The notes below the pieces were generated by a model, which did no database searches, was not told the origin of the DNA, and worked only from the letters and a program-made list of their open reading frames with translations. A program made the translations under genes and the position numbers. 64,000 nucleotides of DNA from Occultella glacieicola (GTDB taxonomy: Bacteria > Actinomycetota > Actinomycetes > Actinomycetales > Beutenbergiaceae), in the NCBI RefSeq assembly GCF_004353825.1, contig NZ_SMNA01000005.1, positions 124,001-188,000 of the forward strand. The letters run 5' to 3'. Below, in pieces: positions 39,601 to 48,228 of the stretch. The stretch's first letter is position 1, and each line of letters opens with the position of its first letter.

Positions 39601-40854
39601 TCAGAGGTCGCCGATCGCGACGTCCAAGTCCGCCAGACGTGCCACAGCCACGCCGCGGCCGGACGCGATCAGCGCGTCGATGGCCTCGTTCACGTCCCAG
39701 ATGTTGACGTTCATCCCGGCGACGACCCGGGCGGCGTCGTCGGGCCCGGTCACCCAGAACGCGATGAACTCGCCGGATGAGACGTCGCCGCGGTAGACCA
39801 CCCGGGAGCCGGCCATCAGGTCGCCGTAGCCGGAGAACTCCATGCCGAGGTCGAACTGGTCGGTGTAGAAGTACGGCACCCGGTCGAAGCTGACGTCCTC
39901 ACCGAGCATGCTCCGCGCCGCGGCCGCGCCCTGGCGTTCGGCGTTGGCCCAGTGGTCGGAGCGCAGGTGTCGTCCGAGCACCGGGTGGAACGCGCTCGCG
40001 ACGTCCCCGGCCGCGTACACGTCCGCGGCACCCTCAGCGTCCCCCTCGGCGCGCAGCGCGGCATCCACGACCACGCCGCGCTCGACCCGGAGCCCGGCGG
40101 CCTGCGCCAGGTCGGAGTTCGGCACGGCGCCCACCCCGATCACGACCACGTCGGCCTCGATCACCTCACCGTCGGCCAGGCGCACCCCCGTGACGTCGCC
40201 CTCCCCCTCGAGGCCCGCGACGCTCACCCGCATCCGCAGGTCGACCCCGTTCCGGCTGTGCAGCGCGCCGAAGTAGGCGCCGAGTTCGGCGCCGAGCGCC
40301 ACTTCGAGCGGAACGGCCTCCTGACCGAGCACGGTCACCTCGTTGCCGTAGCCGCGGGCGGCCGCGGCCACCTCGAGCCCGATCCAACCGGCACCGACGA
40401 TGACGACCCGCCGTCCGCCGTCGGCCAGCGCGGCGCGCAGCGCCTCGGACTCGGTGAGCGTGCGCAGGTAGTGGACCCCGCCGAGGTCCGGAAAGGTCTC
40501 CGCGGGCAGACGCCGCGAGGACGCACCCGTGGCGAGCAGCACCTTGGTGTACGCGAGCCGCTCGCCGTCGTCGAGCACCACCTCGCGGGTGGCCGGGCGC
40601 AACTCGAGCACCGGCGTCCCCCGGCGCAGGTCCACATCGTTCTCCGCGTACCAGGACTCCGGGTGCACCTGCGGCTCGGACCTGTCCGCGGCGCCCGCGA
40701 GGAACTCCTTGGACAGCGGCGGCCGGATGTAGGGCACCTCGTCCTCACCGGCGAGCAGCACCACCCGGCCGGGGAACCCCTGCTCGCGCAGAGTGGTCGC
40801 GGCGGTGGCCCCGGCCAGCCCGCCCCCGATGATCACGAACGTCTGCTCTGTCAT
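39601..40854 (-). CDS. FAD-dependent pyridine nucleotide-disulphide oxidoreductase (ferredoxin reductase type)
   Basis: The 417-residue protein starts at ATG 40854, overlapping the folE stop as ATGA. FAD-binding GGGLAGATAATTLREQG, the NAD-binding GAGWIGLEVAAAARG and ADVYAAGDVASAFHP are present, and the C-terminal reductase domain ends with WDVNEAIDALIASG. This is the rubredoxin/ferredoxin reductase (BphA4-like) group. The electron acceptor is unknown; no ferredoxin gene is adjacent. Translational coupling to folE is unusual. Confidence 0.92.
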   Translation of the reverse strand: MTEQTFVIIGGGLAGATAATTLREQGFPGRVVLLAGEDEVPYIRPPLSKEFLAGAADRSEPQVHPESWYAENDVDLRRGTPVLELRPATREVVLDDGERLAYTKVLLATGASSRRLPAETFPDLGGVHYLRTLTESEALRAALADGGRRVVIVGAGWIGLEVAAAARGYGNEVTVLGQEAVPLEVALGAELGAYFGALHSRNGVDLRMRVSVAGLEGEGDVTGVRLADGEVIEADVVVIGVGAVPNSDLAQAAGLRVERGVVVDAALRAEGDAEGAADVYAAGDVASAFHPVLGRHLRSDHWANAERQGAAAARSMLGEDVSFDRVPYFYTDQFDLGMEFSGYGDLMAGSRVVYRGDVSSGEFIAFWVTGPDDAARVVAGMNVNIWDVNEAIDALIASGRGVAVARLADLDVAIGDL

Positions 40855-41573
40855 GACTGCCATCCTCGTCCGCCCTCGCCCGCTCGTACAGGAACACTCC
40901 CGGCAGTTCCCAGGCAGATTCCGAGGAACTCGGAACGCCTCGGGTCCTGTTGCAGCACACCGTGCAGCGCGCTGGTCACGGTCCGGGTACCGCGCACCCC
41001 AACGCCGCGCAGGGACATGCACTCGTGCTCGGCCGCGAGCACCACCCCGACGCCGCGCGGGTCCAGCCGCTCGTCCAGGAAGTCGGCGACCTGCTGGGTG
41101 AGGCGCTCCTGGACCTGCAGGTCGCGGGCGAAGTGCTGCACCACGCGCGCCAGCTTGGACAGGCCCACCAGGCTCGCTCCGGGCAGGTAGGCCACGTGTG
41201 CGACGCCGGTGAACGGGAGCAGGTGGTGCTCGCACAGGGAGTGGAACGGGATGTCGCGGACCAGCACGAGTTCGCGGTAGCCCTCGTCGTTGTCGAACGT
41301 GGTGAGGGTGAGCGCGCGCGGGGTGAGCAGTTCCAGGTAGGCGTCCACGACCCGTCGGGGCGTGTCCCGCAGGTGCGGTCCACGCACGTCACGGCCGAGG
41401 GCCGCGAGGAGGTCGCCGACGGCGGTGATCGCCTTCGCGCGGTCGATCGGTGGGTCGTCGGACAGCCCGTGCCGGCGGTCGACGGCGTCGCTTCCGTCGG
41501 CGGCGTCGCGCGGACGCCCGGGGGCGGACCGAAGGCTCGGCGGCTCGGCGGTGAGGGTGGTCAGGTCGTCCAT
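40851..41573 (-). CDS. folE: GTP cyclohydrolase I
   Basis: FolE makes dihydroneopterin triphosphate, the first step to folate. The 240-residue protein has the zinc ligands in HSLCEHHLLPFTG and AEHECMSLRGV, and the PGASLVGLSKLARVV and LQVQERLTQQVADFL blocks. An N-terminal 40-residue extension is low complexity. TACGGT (complement of 41580-41585) ends six bases before the ATG with no ribosome site, so the mRNA is probably leaderless. It heads the folate cluster. Confidence 0.95.
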   Translation of the reverse strand: MDDLTTLTAEPPSLRSAPGRPRDAADGSDAVDRRHGLSDDPPIDRAKAITAVGDLLAALGRDVRGPHLRDTPRRVVDAYLELLTPRALTLTTFDNDEGYRELVLVRDIPFHSLCEHHLLPFTGVAHVAYLPGASLVGLSKLARVVQHFARDLQVQERLTQQVADFLDERLDPRGVGVVLAAEHECMSLRGVGVRGTRTVTSALHGVLQQDPRRSEFLGICLGTAGSVPVRAGEGGRGWQS

Positions 41574-41643
41574 GGACCGACCGTAGATCCGCTCCAGAAC
41601 CCTCGTCCAGCAGAGTTGTTTTTAGAAGCGTACAGTCGCCGTC

Positions 41644-42297
41644 ATGGTCGAGGACCCCACCCACCGGCTCGCTGCGCTGGAGCACCCGACGCGCCGCGCG
41701 CTGTACGACCTGATCGCCGAGGCCACCGAGCCCGTAGGTCGGGAGACCGCCGCGGGTGCGCTCGGGCTGAGCCGCAGCACCGCAGCGTTCCACCTGGACG
41801 CACTGGCCGACGCGGGTCTGCTCGACGTGGAGTTCCAGCGACTGGGCGGGCGCCGCGGTCCCGGGGCCGGCCGCCCGACGAAGCTGTACACCCGCGCCGC
41901 CGAGGAGATCTCGGTGTCCGTGCCGCCCCGGCACTACGAGCTCGCCGCGGACCTGTTCGCCGGGGCGATCGCCGAGTCCGCACGCACCGGCGCCGGCGTC
42001 CGGGACGTGCTCCGCGAGCGCGCAGCCGCCGACGGCCGCGCTCGCGGCGTGCGCGCGGGCACGTTCGAGGCAGCGCTGGCGAGCGTGGGCTTCACCCCGC
42101 GCCAGGAGCCGGCCGGCGACCTGGTGATGGGCAACTGCCCGTTCCATCAGCTCGCGCAGGCGCACACCGAACTGGTCTGCGACCTCAACTACTCGCTCGT
42201 GCGGGGCATGGCCGAGGGCACGTCGTGCGGGCGCCGAGTGGTCGCCGATCCCGGCGCCGGTCGCTGTTGCGTGCGGGCCGAGGCCCGATCCGAGTAG
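41644..42297 (+). CDS. ArsR/SufR-like winged-helix regulator with C-terminal cysteine cluster
   Basis: The 217-residue protein has an N-terminal winged helix (RLAALEHPTRRALYDLIAEA, LGLSRSTAAFHLDALADAGL) and the GAGRPTKLYTRA wing. The C-terminus has NCPFHQLAQAHTELVCDLNY followed by two more cysteine positions (TSCGRR and RCCVRA): spacing Cys-X13-Cys-X15-Cys-X12-CysCys. This recalls the iron-sulphur-binding arrangement of SufR repressors. A TACAGT -10 (41631-41636) lies seven bases before the ATG. It is divergent from folE. Confidence 0.85.
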   Translation: MVEDPTHRLAALEHPTRRALYDLIAEATEPVGRETAAGALGLSRSTAAFHLDALADAGLLDVEFQRLGGRRGPGAGRPTKLYTRAAEEISVSVPPRHYELAADLFAGAIAESARTGAGVRDVLRERAAADGRARGVRAGTFEAALASVGFTPRQEPAGDLVMGNCPFHQLAQAHTELVCDLNYSLVRGMAEGTSCGRRVVADPGAGRCCVRAEARSE

Positions 42298-42362
42298 GGG
42301 CCCTGCCAGCTCTGGCACCGATTGGGGACGGCGGAACCCGCTCACCACGGTACGTTCCACGT

Positions 42363-43052
42363 ATGGACCGGCCCACCCAGCTTCGGGTCGTGCTCGCGGA
42401 GGACAGCTACCTGATCCGCGAGGGGTTACGGCTGCTCGTCGGCTCGGTCCCGGACCTCGACCTGGTCGCCGCGGTCGATTCGCTCCCCGGCCTGCTGGCC
42501 GCCGTGGCGGACCATCGGCCGGACGCGGTGGTGACCGACATCCGGATGCCACCCACGCACGTCGACGAGGGCATCCGGGCGGCCGAGCAGTTGGCCAGCG
42601 AGCATCCGGGAGTCGGCGTGGTGGTGCTGTCGAACTACGTCGAACCGGAGTGGGCGCTGCGATTGTTCGAGCCGACCTCGGCCAGGCGTGCCTACCTGCT
42701 CAAAGAGCGGGTCGGAGACCTCGCCCAAGTGCTGGCGGCGGTCAACGCGGTGGCGGCCGGCGGCACCGTGTTGGACCCGATGGTGGTCGACGCCCTGGTG
42801 CAGGCCCGCGAGCGGCGGGAGGCGTCGCTCCTGTCACGGCTGACGCCTCGGGAACTGGAGATCCTCTCCCGCGTCGCTATCGGTGACTCCAACGCCCGGA
42901 TCGCCGAGGAGCTCGTCCTCACCGAACGCACCGTCGAGAAGCACATCACCTCGGTGCTGGCCAAGCTCGGGCTCGACCCGCACGACTCCGCGGCCCATCG
43001 CCGGGTTCGCGCCGTCCTGGTCTACCTCGCCGCGGTCGGCGACCAGGAGTGA
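42363..43052 (+). CDS. LuxR/NarL-type response regulator
   Basis: The 229-residue protein has a receiver domain (acid pair Glu13-Asp14, phospho-acceptor Asp59 in VVTDIRMPP, Lys114 in YLLKERVGDL) and a C-terminal LuxR helix-turn-helix (LTPRELEILSRVAIGDSNAR, then TERTVEKHITSVLAKLGL). TACGTT (42351-42356) ends six bases before the ATG, so it is probably leaderless. It is convergent with the histidine kinase gene and overlaps its 3' end. Confidence 0.95.
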   Translation: MDRPTQLRVVLAEDSYLIREGLRLLVGSVPDLDLVAAVDSLPGLLAAVADHRPDAVVTDIRMPPTHVDEGIRAAEQLASEHPGVGVVVLSNYVEPEWALRLFEPTSARRAYLLKERVGDLAQVLAAVNAVAAGGTVLDPMVVDALVQARERREASLLSRLTPRELEILSRVAIGDSNARIAEELVLTERTVEKHITSVLAKLGLDPHDSAAHRRVRAVLVYLAAVGDQE

Positions 43053-45131
43053 GGGCTGGGCCGCGCCGAGGGCGGACCGAACGGGTGGCAAGGACGAGCC
43101 GGACGTTGGGATGCTGACGCTGACCCGGGTGCCCTCCCCCGGTGCGGAACGCACCCGCGCCACGCCACCCAGGGCACTCACCCGGTCCGTGATCCCGTCC
43201 AGACCTGACCGCACCACGGTCGCTGGGTCGAAACCGCGGCCGTCGTCGGTGACCGTGAACTCCAGCTCGTCGGGCTCGCAGGAGATGTCCACCCGGATCG
43301 CGGCGGCGTTGGCGTGGCGTCCTGCGTTCTGGACCGCCTCGACGCAGGTGAAGTAGGCCGCGCCCTCCACCGCGCGCGGGTACCGGGCGTTGCCGGTCTG
43401 CTCGACGGTGACCGGCAGCGCGATGTCGCGCAGGTGGGCACGCAGGCCGGGCGGGAAGCCCAACTGATCCAGCACCGGCGGGTGCAGGCCCCGGGCCAGT
43501 GCGCGCAGGTCCCGGATCGCGGCGTCAACGTCGTCCGCGAGCCGGCCGAGCGCATCGGCGAGTTCGCGGCCGTCGCTCTCGGCCAGGTTCCGGTGCAGCT
43601 CGCCGAGGTGCAGCTTCACGGCGATCAGCCGCGCCTGGGCGCCGTCGTGGACGTCGCGCTCGAGCTCGCGGCGGGCCTGGTCCTGCGCCTGGACGATCCG
43701 CTGCCGAGAGGCGCGGGTTTCAGCGAGCTGCTCCGTCAGCACCTGGGTCAGCCGATCGTTCTCGAGCAGCACCGAGAGCAGCCGGGCCACGTCCTGGAGC
43801 AACTGTGCCGTCGCCGGCAGCAGGTCCTTCGCGGCCCGGGCGTAGACCCGGATCTCCCCGAGCCGGCGGGCACCGTCGCTCACGCCGGCACGGCACCTCG
43901 ACGGCCCGCCGTCGACCGCGCCGACCCCCACGACGGTCGCCGGGCCCCCGGCCACCGCGAGTTCGATCTCGACCCGCGCGGCGCCGGTGGCACTCAGCAC
44001 CATCTCGGCGACATCGGTCGCGGTCGCCGCGTCCACCGTCCCACCGTGGTCGGCCAGTCGGGACAGGACCTCGGCTCGGTCGGTCCGGTCGCCGTAGAGC
44101 AGCCGGTCGACGCCGCGGCCCAGCAGCCGCCGGGTCGGCTCGACCAGCAGCGCGAGCGCGGCGACGGCCAGCAGCGGCAGCACCGGGTCGCTGGTGCGGG
44201 ATCCGACGAGCCGGCCGATCCAGACCACGACCAGCAGGTAGGCGAGCGCCACCAGCGCCGACAGCACCGTGACCACGCCACGCTTGCCCACGACCGGCTC
44301 CAGGTCGTGCAACCGGAACCTGGCGATCGCGACACCATAGGTGACCAGGAACGCACCGATCCCGACGTGCACCAGCGGGATCCACACCTGCGGCCACGGG
44401 TAGGTCACGATCGCCAGCAGTGCGACGGCGATGAGGACGCCGCCCACGGCCTCGAACCGGCGCCGCTGCAGCCCGCTGGCACGCCAGCGGAGCACGAACG
44501 AGGCCACGCCCGCGACCGCGACGGACAGCGTGAGTACCCCACCCGTCACGAACAGCACCCCGACGGCGGCCGGCGGGTCGGCAGGGGCCCAGTCCGCCGT
44601 CGGCCATGCGTCGACTGCGGCCCCGGTCATCAGCAGCGCGGCGGCCGCGGCCGCGACGGCGGGCACCCACCGCAGGCGCGGCATGCGCAACTCACCGTCC
44701 GGGAAGTACGCGATCAGCAGCACCGCCAGGATGGCGGGAGGCACCCACAACGCGTTCATCAGCAGCAACGGCACCGCCGCGGACAGCGGAAGGTCCGCCG
44801 GGACGAGCCCGTGGTCACCGACCAGGGCTAGCGTGTGGCCGGCCGCGAACAGCTGGAGATCGGCCACCGTCGCCGTGAGCACGTGCGCTGACTGGAGCAC
44901 CCCCATCGCGAACAGGATCCGCCCGGCGCCGTGGCCGGGGAAGCGCCGCAGGACGACGTAGCCGAACCACAGCGACAGCACCCCGGCCGGCCCGTTCAGT
45001 ACGATCCAGAGCCCATAGAAGACCTCCGGACGTCGCCCTCGCGCCGCGAGCAGCAGCACACACCCGAGCACCGTCGCGGTGCCGAGCCACGCGACGGCGA
45101 GCAGTGGGCTGGTGCGGGCTGAGGCCGACAC
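42834..45131 (-). CDS. NarL-family sensor histidine kinase, membrane-bound
   Basis: The 765-residue kinase has about ten hydrophobic helices in its first half (LLAVAWLGTATVLGCVLLLA onward), a GAF-like region, a HisKA_3 dimerisation helix with the phospho-acceptor His in LERDVHDGAQARLIAVKL, and an ATPase domain (ECVEAVQNAGRHANA-like FTCVEAVQNAGRHA, then FTVTDDGRGFD). GTG 45131 is chosen because GATACT (complement of 45138-45143) ends six bases upstream. The catalytic domain appears complete near 43085, and the remaining 83 residues are antisense to the response regulator and look non-structural. Confidence 0.88.
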   Translation of the reverse strand: MSASARTSPLLAVAWLGTATVLGCVLLLAARGRRPEVFYGLWIVLNGPAGVLSLWFGYVVLRRFPGHGAGRILFAMGVLQSAHVLTATVADLQLFAAGHTLALVGDHGLVPADLPLSAAVPLLLMNALWVPPAILAVLLIAYFPDGELRMPRLRWVPAVAAAAAALLMTGAAVDAWPTADWAPADPPAAVGVLFVTGGVLTLSVAVAGVASFVLRWRASGLQRRRFEAVGGVLIAVALLAIVTYPWPQVWIPLVHVGIGAFLVTYGVAIARFRLHDLEPVVGKRGVVTVLSALVALAYLLVVVWIGRLVGSRTSDPVLPLLAVAALALLVEPTRRLLGRGVDRLLYGDRTDRAEVLSRLADHGGTVDAATATDVAEMVLSATGAARVEIELAVAGGPATVVGVGAVDGGPSRCRAGVSDGARRLGEIRVYARAAKDLLPATAQLLQDVARLLSVLLENDRLTQVLTEQLAETRASRQRIVQAQDQARRELERDVHDGAQARLIAVKLHLGELHRNLAESDGRELADALGRLADDVDAAIRDLRALARGLHPPVLDQLGFPPGLRAHLRDIALPVTVEQTGNARYPRAVEGAAYFTCVEAVQNAGRHANAAAIRVDISCEPDELEFTVTDDGRGFDPATVVRSGLDGITDRVSALGGVARVRSAPGEGTRVSVSIPTSGSSLPPVRSALGAAQPSLLVADRGEVDQDGANPAMGRGVVRVEPELGQHRGDVLLDGAFGEDELLGDPGVGVTDSDAGEDLQFPRRQP

Positions 45132-45314
45132 CCTTTGAGTATCTGCCCAGCCTTCGCCCAGTGGAAGTGCGGCCAGCCACACGACCGTGGTGCGGCCCAC
45201 CGCACCACAGGTTCGGAGCCAGCAGGCTGGCTCGGCTCGTGGCTTCGGAGCACGCTCGAAGGTGCCGGCCACACCTTGCCCGTTGCTCACCCGCACCGAC
45301 CTGTAGGAGAAACC

Positions 45315-45953
45315 ATGGCCACCACGACCCGCACCGTCGCGGCACCCACGACGGTCACGATGCCTTTGTTGTTCCCGGTCGCCATGATCGTGGCGCCGAT
45401 CCTGCTCATGGCCAGCACGTTCGCCTTCCTCAGCGTGGGCGGCGGCATCAACGACGGCATCGTCGGCGGCGTCCTCACCGTCTGGGCGGTCATGGCGTTC
45501 GTCCTCGCCTTCGTCGGGTGCGCACGCATCCTCGAATCCCGGATGCCCAAGGGCGCACAGCTGTTGGCCTTCGGTGCCGCGGCCGTCGGTGCCGGTGGTG
45601 CCGGCTTCGGCATCTCCGCCATCTACGTCCAACTGTTGCGCGAGGACCACGCGATCGACGGCGTCGCGGCTGTGGACGCCCACCCGTTCGCGATCCTGGC
45701 CCTGCTGCCCTGGGGGTGGTTCATGCCGTTGACCTGCATCCTGGTCGGTGCGCTGCTCTGGCGGGCGCGCCTGCTCCCCTGGTGGCACGGCGTCCTGTTC
45801 ATCCTCGCCGGCGCGTTGTTCGTGACCGGCCGCCCGGCCCAGATCGGCGCCATCGCCGTCGCCACGGACGTCGTGTTCCTGGCCGCGTTCGTCGGTCTCG
45901 GTCTCCGGACGCTCGCCGCGCGGTCCGCCGCCGGCCGGACCGAACGGTCATGA
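45315..45953 (+). CDS. Hypothetical membrane protein
   Basis: The 212-residue protein starts at ATG 45315 with TAGGAGA upstream. Six hydrophobic segments are visible, from PLLFPVAMIVAPILLMAST to VFLAAFVGLGLRTL. The middle segment resembles a DUF998-like or YIP-like membrane protein only weakly, so no family is claimed. It overlaps the next gene by four bases (ATGA) and is divergent from the kinase. Confidence 0.8.
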   Translation: MATTTRTVAAPTTVTMPLLFPVAMIVAPILLMASTFAFLSVGGGINDGIVGGVLTVWAVMAFVLAFVGCARILESRMPKGAQLLAFGAAAVGAGGAGFGISAIYVQLLREDHAIDGVAAVDAHPFAILALLPWGWFMPLTCILVGALLWRARLLPWWHGVLFILAGALFVTGRPAQIGAIAVATDVVFLAAFVGLGLRTLAARSAAGRTERS

Positions 45954-46555
45954 CCGTTCGGGACCGCCGGGGCGACGGCGGTCGTGCAGTCGCAGGGTCC
46001 GGCGCCACCCAGGCCGTGCGGACGGCCCACGCCGCGCTCCTGGGAGCCGTGTGCGGCCTCGCCTGGGCGGCCTCTCTCCGGGCGTTGATGGCCGAACTCG
46101 CCGCGCCGTCACGGATGGACTGGTTCGGCACGTTCGGCGGAATCCTCCTACCGGGCGCGGCAGTCGGTGCCTTGCTCGCAAGCGCCTGGGCCCGCGGTGC
46201 CGCGGGCCGGGCCAACCGGATCGGCTGGTTCGCGCTCGCCCCGCTGGCGTTCGCGATCACGCTCGGCCCCGGCCAGTTGGCGTTCGCGGCACTCACCATC
46301 GCCGGCGGCTACGCCCTTGGTGCCCATGGCCGGGGCTGGCTCCGGATCGCCTGCGCGATCCTCGGTGCCGCCTTCCTGATCGCCCTGGTCGTCTCGCTGC
46401 CGCTGGTCGGCGGCGCGAGTTACGCCCTCACCGAGCCCCGTGGCGCCTGGCTGGCCGTTCTCGGCGCATCGCTGACGATCCTGATCATGGTCGCCGAAGC
46501 GATCCCGTTCCGGTACGCCTCCCGGCCGAGCGTCGGTCCCGGTCCTCGGAGTTGA
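45950..46555 (+). CDS. Hypothetical membrane protein
   Basis: The 201-residue product starts at ATG 45950, inside the stop of the previous gene, so the two are cotranscribed and translationally coupled. Five or six hydrophobic helices are present (LLGAVCGLAWAASLRALMAE; RNRIGWFALAPLAFAIT-like stretch). Its last codons lie in the left copy of the SDR 3'-end repeat, so the C-terminus may have been altered by that insertion. Function unknown. Confidence 0.75.
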   Translation: MTVRDRRGDGGRAVAGSGATQAVRTAHAALLGAVCGLAWAASLRALMAELAAPSRMDWFGTFGGILLPGAAVGALLASAWARGAAGRANRIGWFALAPLAFAITLGPGQLAFAALTIAGGYALGAHGRGWLRIACAILGAAFLIALVVSLPLVGGASYALTEPRGAWLAVLGASLTILIMVAEAIPFRYASRPSVGPGPRS

Positions 46556-46590
46556 TGGCCGGTGCGAGTCGGCGCACCACCGACCGTCGC
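46536..46590. repeat. Left copy of the direct repeat flanking vapBC
   Basis: It is identical to 47410-47430 over the first 21 bases, then about 75% identical over the next 35. On the reverse strand it translates as SVVRRLAPAINSEDRD, against SLVRRLASSINSEDRD at the C-terminus of the SDR protein. It is therefore a detached copy of the 3' end of that gene. Confidence 0.75.
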
Positions 46591-46694
46591 CACGCGCGGG
46601 TCTGACCGCGCTCGGATGGTGGGGCATCCCGAGACCGTTCGGCGGGCCTGGCAGCCGCCCGATCCCGGCGACGCGCCCTGACGGCACCGTCACT

Positions 46695-47090
46695 TCAAGC
46701 GTGGCGCACCGCGGGGACGTCCGTCTTGGTGAAGCCCTCGCTCTTGAAGAGAAGTGGTGCGTCGTGGACGCGGGCGACGGCGTAGGCGAGGCAGTCACCG
46801 TAGTTCAGGCCGGCCTGATGACGGCCCTTTCCGAAGCGCCGCCAGGCTTCGAGCGCTTCCCTGGCGTGCCTTCGTTCGAACGCGACAACCTCGTCGACCG
46901 CGCCGGCCACGAGCAGGTCGAGGTCGCGGGTCGCGTCGGGCCCCTGCCGGGCTTCGACGACGATCGAGGTCTCCACCAGGGTGACTGCGCCGACGATCGC
47001 CGGCTGGCTCTGCAACGCACGCAGCATCGCCTCAGCCTCTGGCTCTCCGAGGACGATCGCGACGAGCGCCGAGGAGTCGACAGCGATCAC
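46695..47090 (-). CDS. vapC: VapC-like PIN-domain ribonuclease toxin
   Basis: The 131-residue PIN protein has MIAVDSSALVAIVLGEPEAE with the first acidic residue Asp4, an acidic residue in VTLVETSIVVEAR, and NYGDCLAYAVARVHDAPLLF with the conserved Asp. VapC toxins cleave tRNA or rRNA. It overlaps vapB by four bases. Confidence 0.93.
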   Translation of the reverse strand: MIAVDSSALVAIVLGEPEAEAMLRALQSQPAIVGAVTLVETSIVVEARQGPDATRDLDLLVAGAVDEVVAFERRHAREALEAWRRFGKGRHQAGLNYGDCLAYAVARVHDAPLLFKSEGFTKTDVPAVRHA

Positions 47091-47332
47091 GTGGGCAGCC
47101 CATCCGCGTCGTAGCCGAGGATGTCGTCCTCGCCACGCCTGTCGAGGGTCCGCCGGGTCCGACCTCGGCGAATGATGTCGGAAAGATCCTGGTCCTTGGT
47201 CGGAGACCGGCGGAGCCTGTCGAGCCGCTCCTGGATGGCTTGCCGCGTGGCCACCGTGATCGACTCGCCGGTCGTTGCGGACAGTTCACGAGCCAGGCGA
47301 TCCGTCTCAGGATCCTTGATGTTCAATGCCAT
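47087..47332 (-). CDS. vapB: VapB-like antitoxin (Rv0623 type)
   Basis: The 81-residue protein starts MALNIKDPETDRLARELSAT, then ESITVATRQAIQERLDRL, a ribbon-helix-helix of the PSK/Rv0623 antitoxin family. Arg-rich and acidic C-terminal segments follow. The mRNA is probably leaderless: the -10 CAGTAT ends six bases before the ATG. Confidence 0.92.
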   Translation of the reverse strand: MALNIKDPETDRLARELSATTGESITVATRQAIQERLDRLRRSPTKDQDLSDIIRRGRTRRTLDRRGEDDILGYDADGLPT

Positions 47333-47338
47333 CCATCC

Positions 47339-47367
47339 ATACTGGCAGGAAGAATTCCTCCTGACAA
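47339..47367 (-). promoter_or_regulatory. vapBC promoter with palindromic operator
   Basis: On the reverse strand TTGTCA (-35, complement of 47362-47367) and CAGTAT (-10, complement of 47339-47344) are 17 bases apart. The spacer is an imperfect palindrome, CAGGAAGAATTCCTCCTG (47346-47363), a good place for autorepression by VapBC. Confidence 0.7.
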
Positions 47368-47406
47368 TCTTCCTCGGGTGCTGGGTCGCGCGGTCTGCGG
47401 GTTATC

Positions 47407-48177
47407 TCAGTCCCGGTCCTCGGAGTTGATCGACGACGCGAGCCGACGCACCAGCGACCGCGGCGCCACCCGGGACAGGAACGCGATCGTTCGGTAGAGA
47501 GCGCCCGGCACGCTCAGCACGACGCCGCGCTCGAGGTCCCGCAGCGAGGTCTCCACGAGGTGGTCGACGTCGACGTACATCCAGCCCGGCATCCTCGACA
47601 TGTCGATCTCGGCGCGTTCGTGGAACTCGGTCCGCACGAATCCCGGGCACAGCGCCTGGATCCGAACGCCATGGGCGGCGACGTCGGTCGCGAGCCCCTC
47701 GGAGAACGCCAGCACCCACGCCTTCGAGGCCGAGTAGGTGCTGCCCCGCCCGGGCAGCAGGGCGGAGATCGAGGAGACGTTGATGATGGCGCCGGTGCCA
47801 CGGTCGACCATCCCGGGCAGCGCGGCGTGGCTCAGCCGCAGTACGGCCTCGACGTTCACCGCCAACTGCCGGCGCAGGTCCGGCTCGTCGGCATCCAGGA
47901 ACGGGGTGCCGACGGCGAGGCCCGCGTTGTTCACGAGGGTGCGGATATCGGGCCGGCCGAGCCGAGTGGCGACGGCGTCCATGCCGGCGTCGGTGGCCAG
48001 GTCGGCGCCGAGCACCTCCACGCGCGGGGAACCCGCGGCCCGGCACTCCGCCGCGATCTCCTCGAGCCGGTCGGTATTGCGGGCGACCAGCACGAGGGTG
48101 TTGCCGCGCCGCGCGAGGTGCCGGGCGAACGCGAGGCCGATGCCGGACGAGGCGCCGGTGATGAGAGCGGTTGGCAT
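47407..48177 (-). CDS. Short-chain dehydrogenase/reductase
   Basis: The 256-residue SDR has the cofactor motif TGASSGIGLAFARHLARRG (TGxxxGIG), NNAGLAVG, the catalytic Ser in NVSSISALLPGRGS and YSASKAWVLAF with the Tyr-x3-Lys pair. It belongs to the classical DltE/YqjQ-like group of general oxidoreductases; substrate unknown. TAGGCT (complement of 48184-48189) ends six bases before the ATG. Its 3' end is duplicated beyond vapBC. Confidence 0.94.
   Translation of the reverse strand: MPTALITGASSGIGLAFARHLARRGNTLVLVARNTDRLEEIAAECRAAGSPRVEVLGADLATDAGMDAVATRLGRPDIRTLVNNAGLAVGTPFLDADEPDLRRQLAVNVEAVLRLSHAALPGMVDRGTGAIINVSSISALLPGRGSTYSASKAWVLAFSEGLATDVAAHGVRIQALCPGFVRTEFHERAEIDMSRMPGWMYVDVDHLVETSLRDLERGVVLSVPGALYRTIAFLSRVAPRSLVRRLASSINSEDRD
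47410..47465. repeat. Right copy of the direct repeat flanking vapBC (SDR 3' end)
   Basis: This copy is the true 3' end of the SDR gene, with the stop at 47407-47409. See the left copy at 46536. Confidence 0.75.
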
Positions 48178-48228
48178 GCAGGAAGCCTAAGCCGGGTACC
48201 GCCGTCGGGCCTTTCAGGTAGGCGCCGT

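Noticed and set aside
44431-44961. Several forward frames over the kinase gene (43314-44961)
   Set aside because: All are antisense to conserved kinase helices and catalytic motifs and lack ribosome sites.
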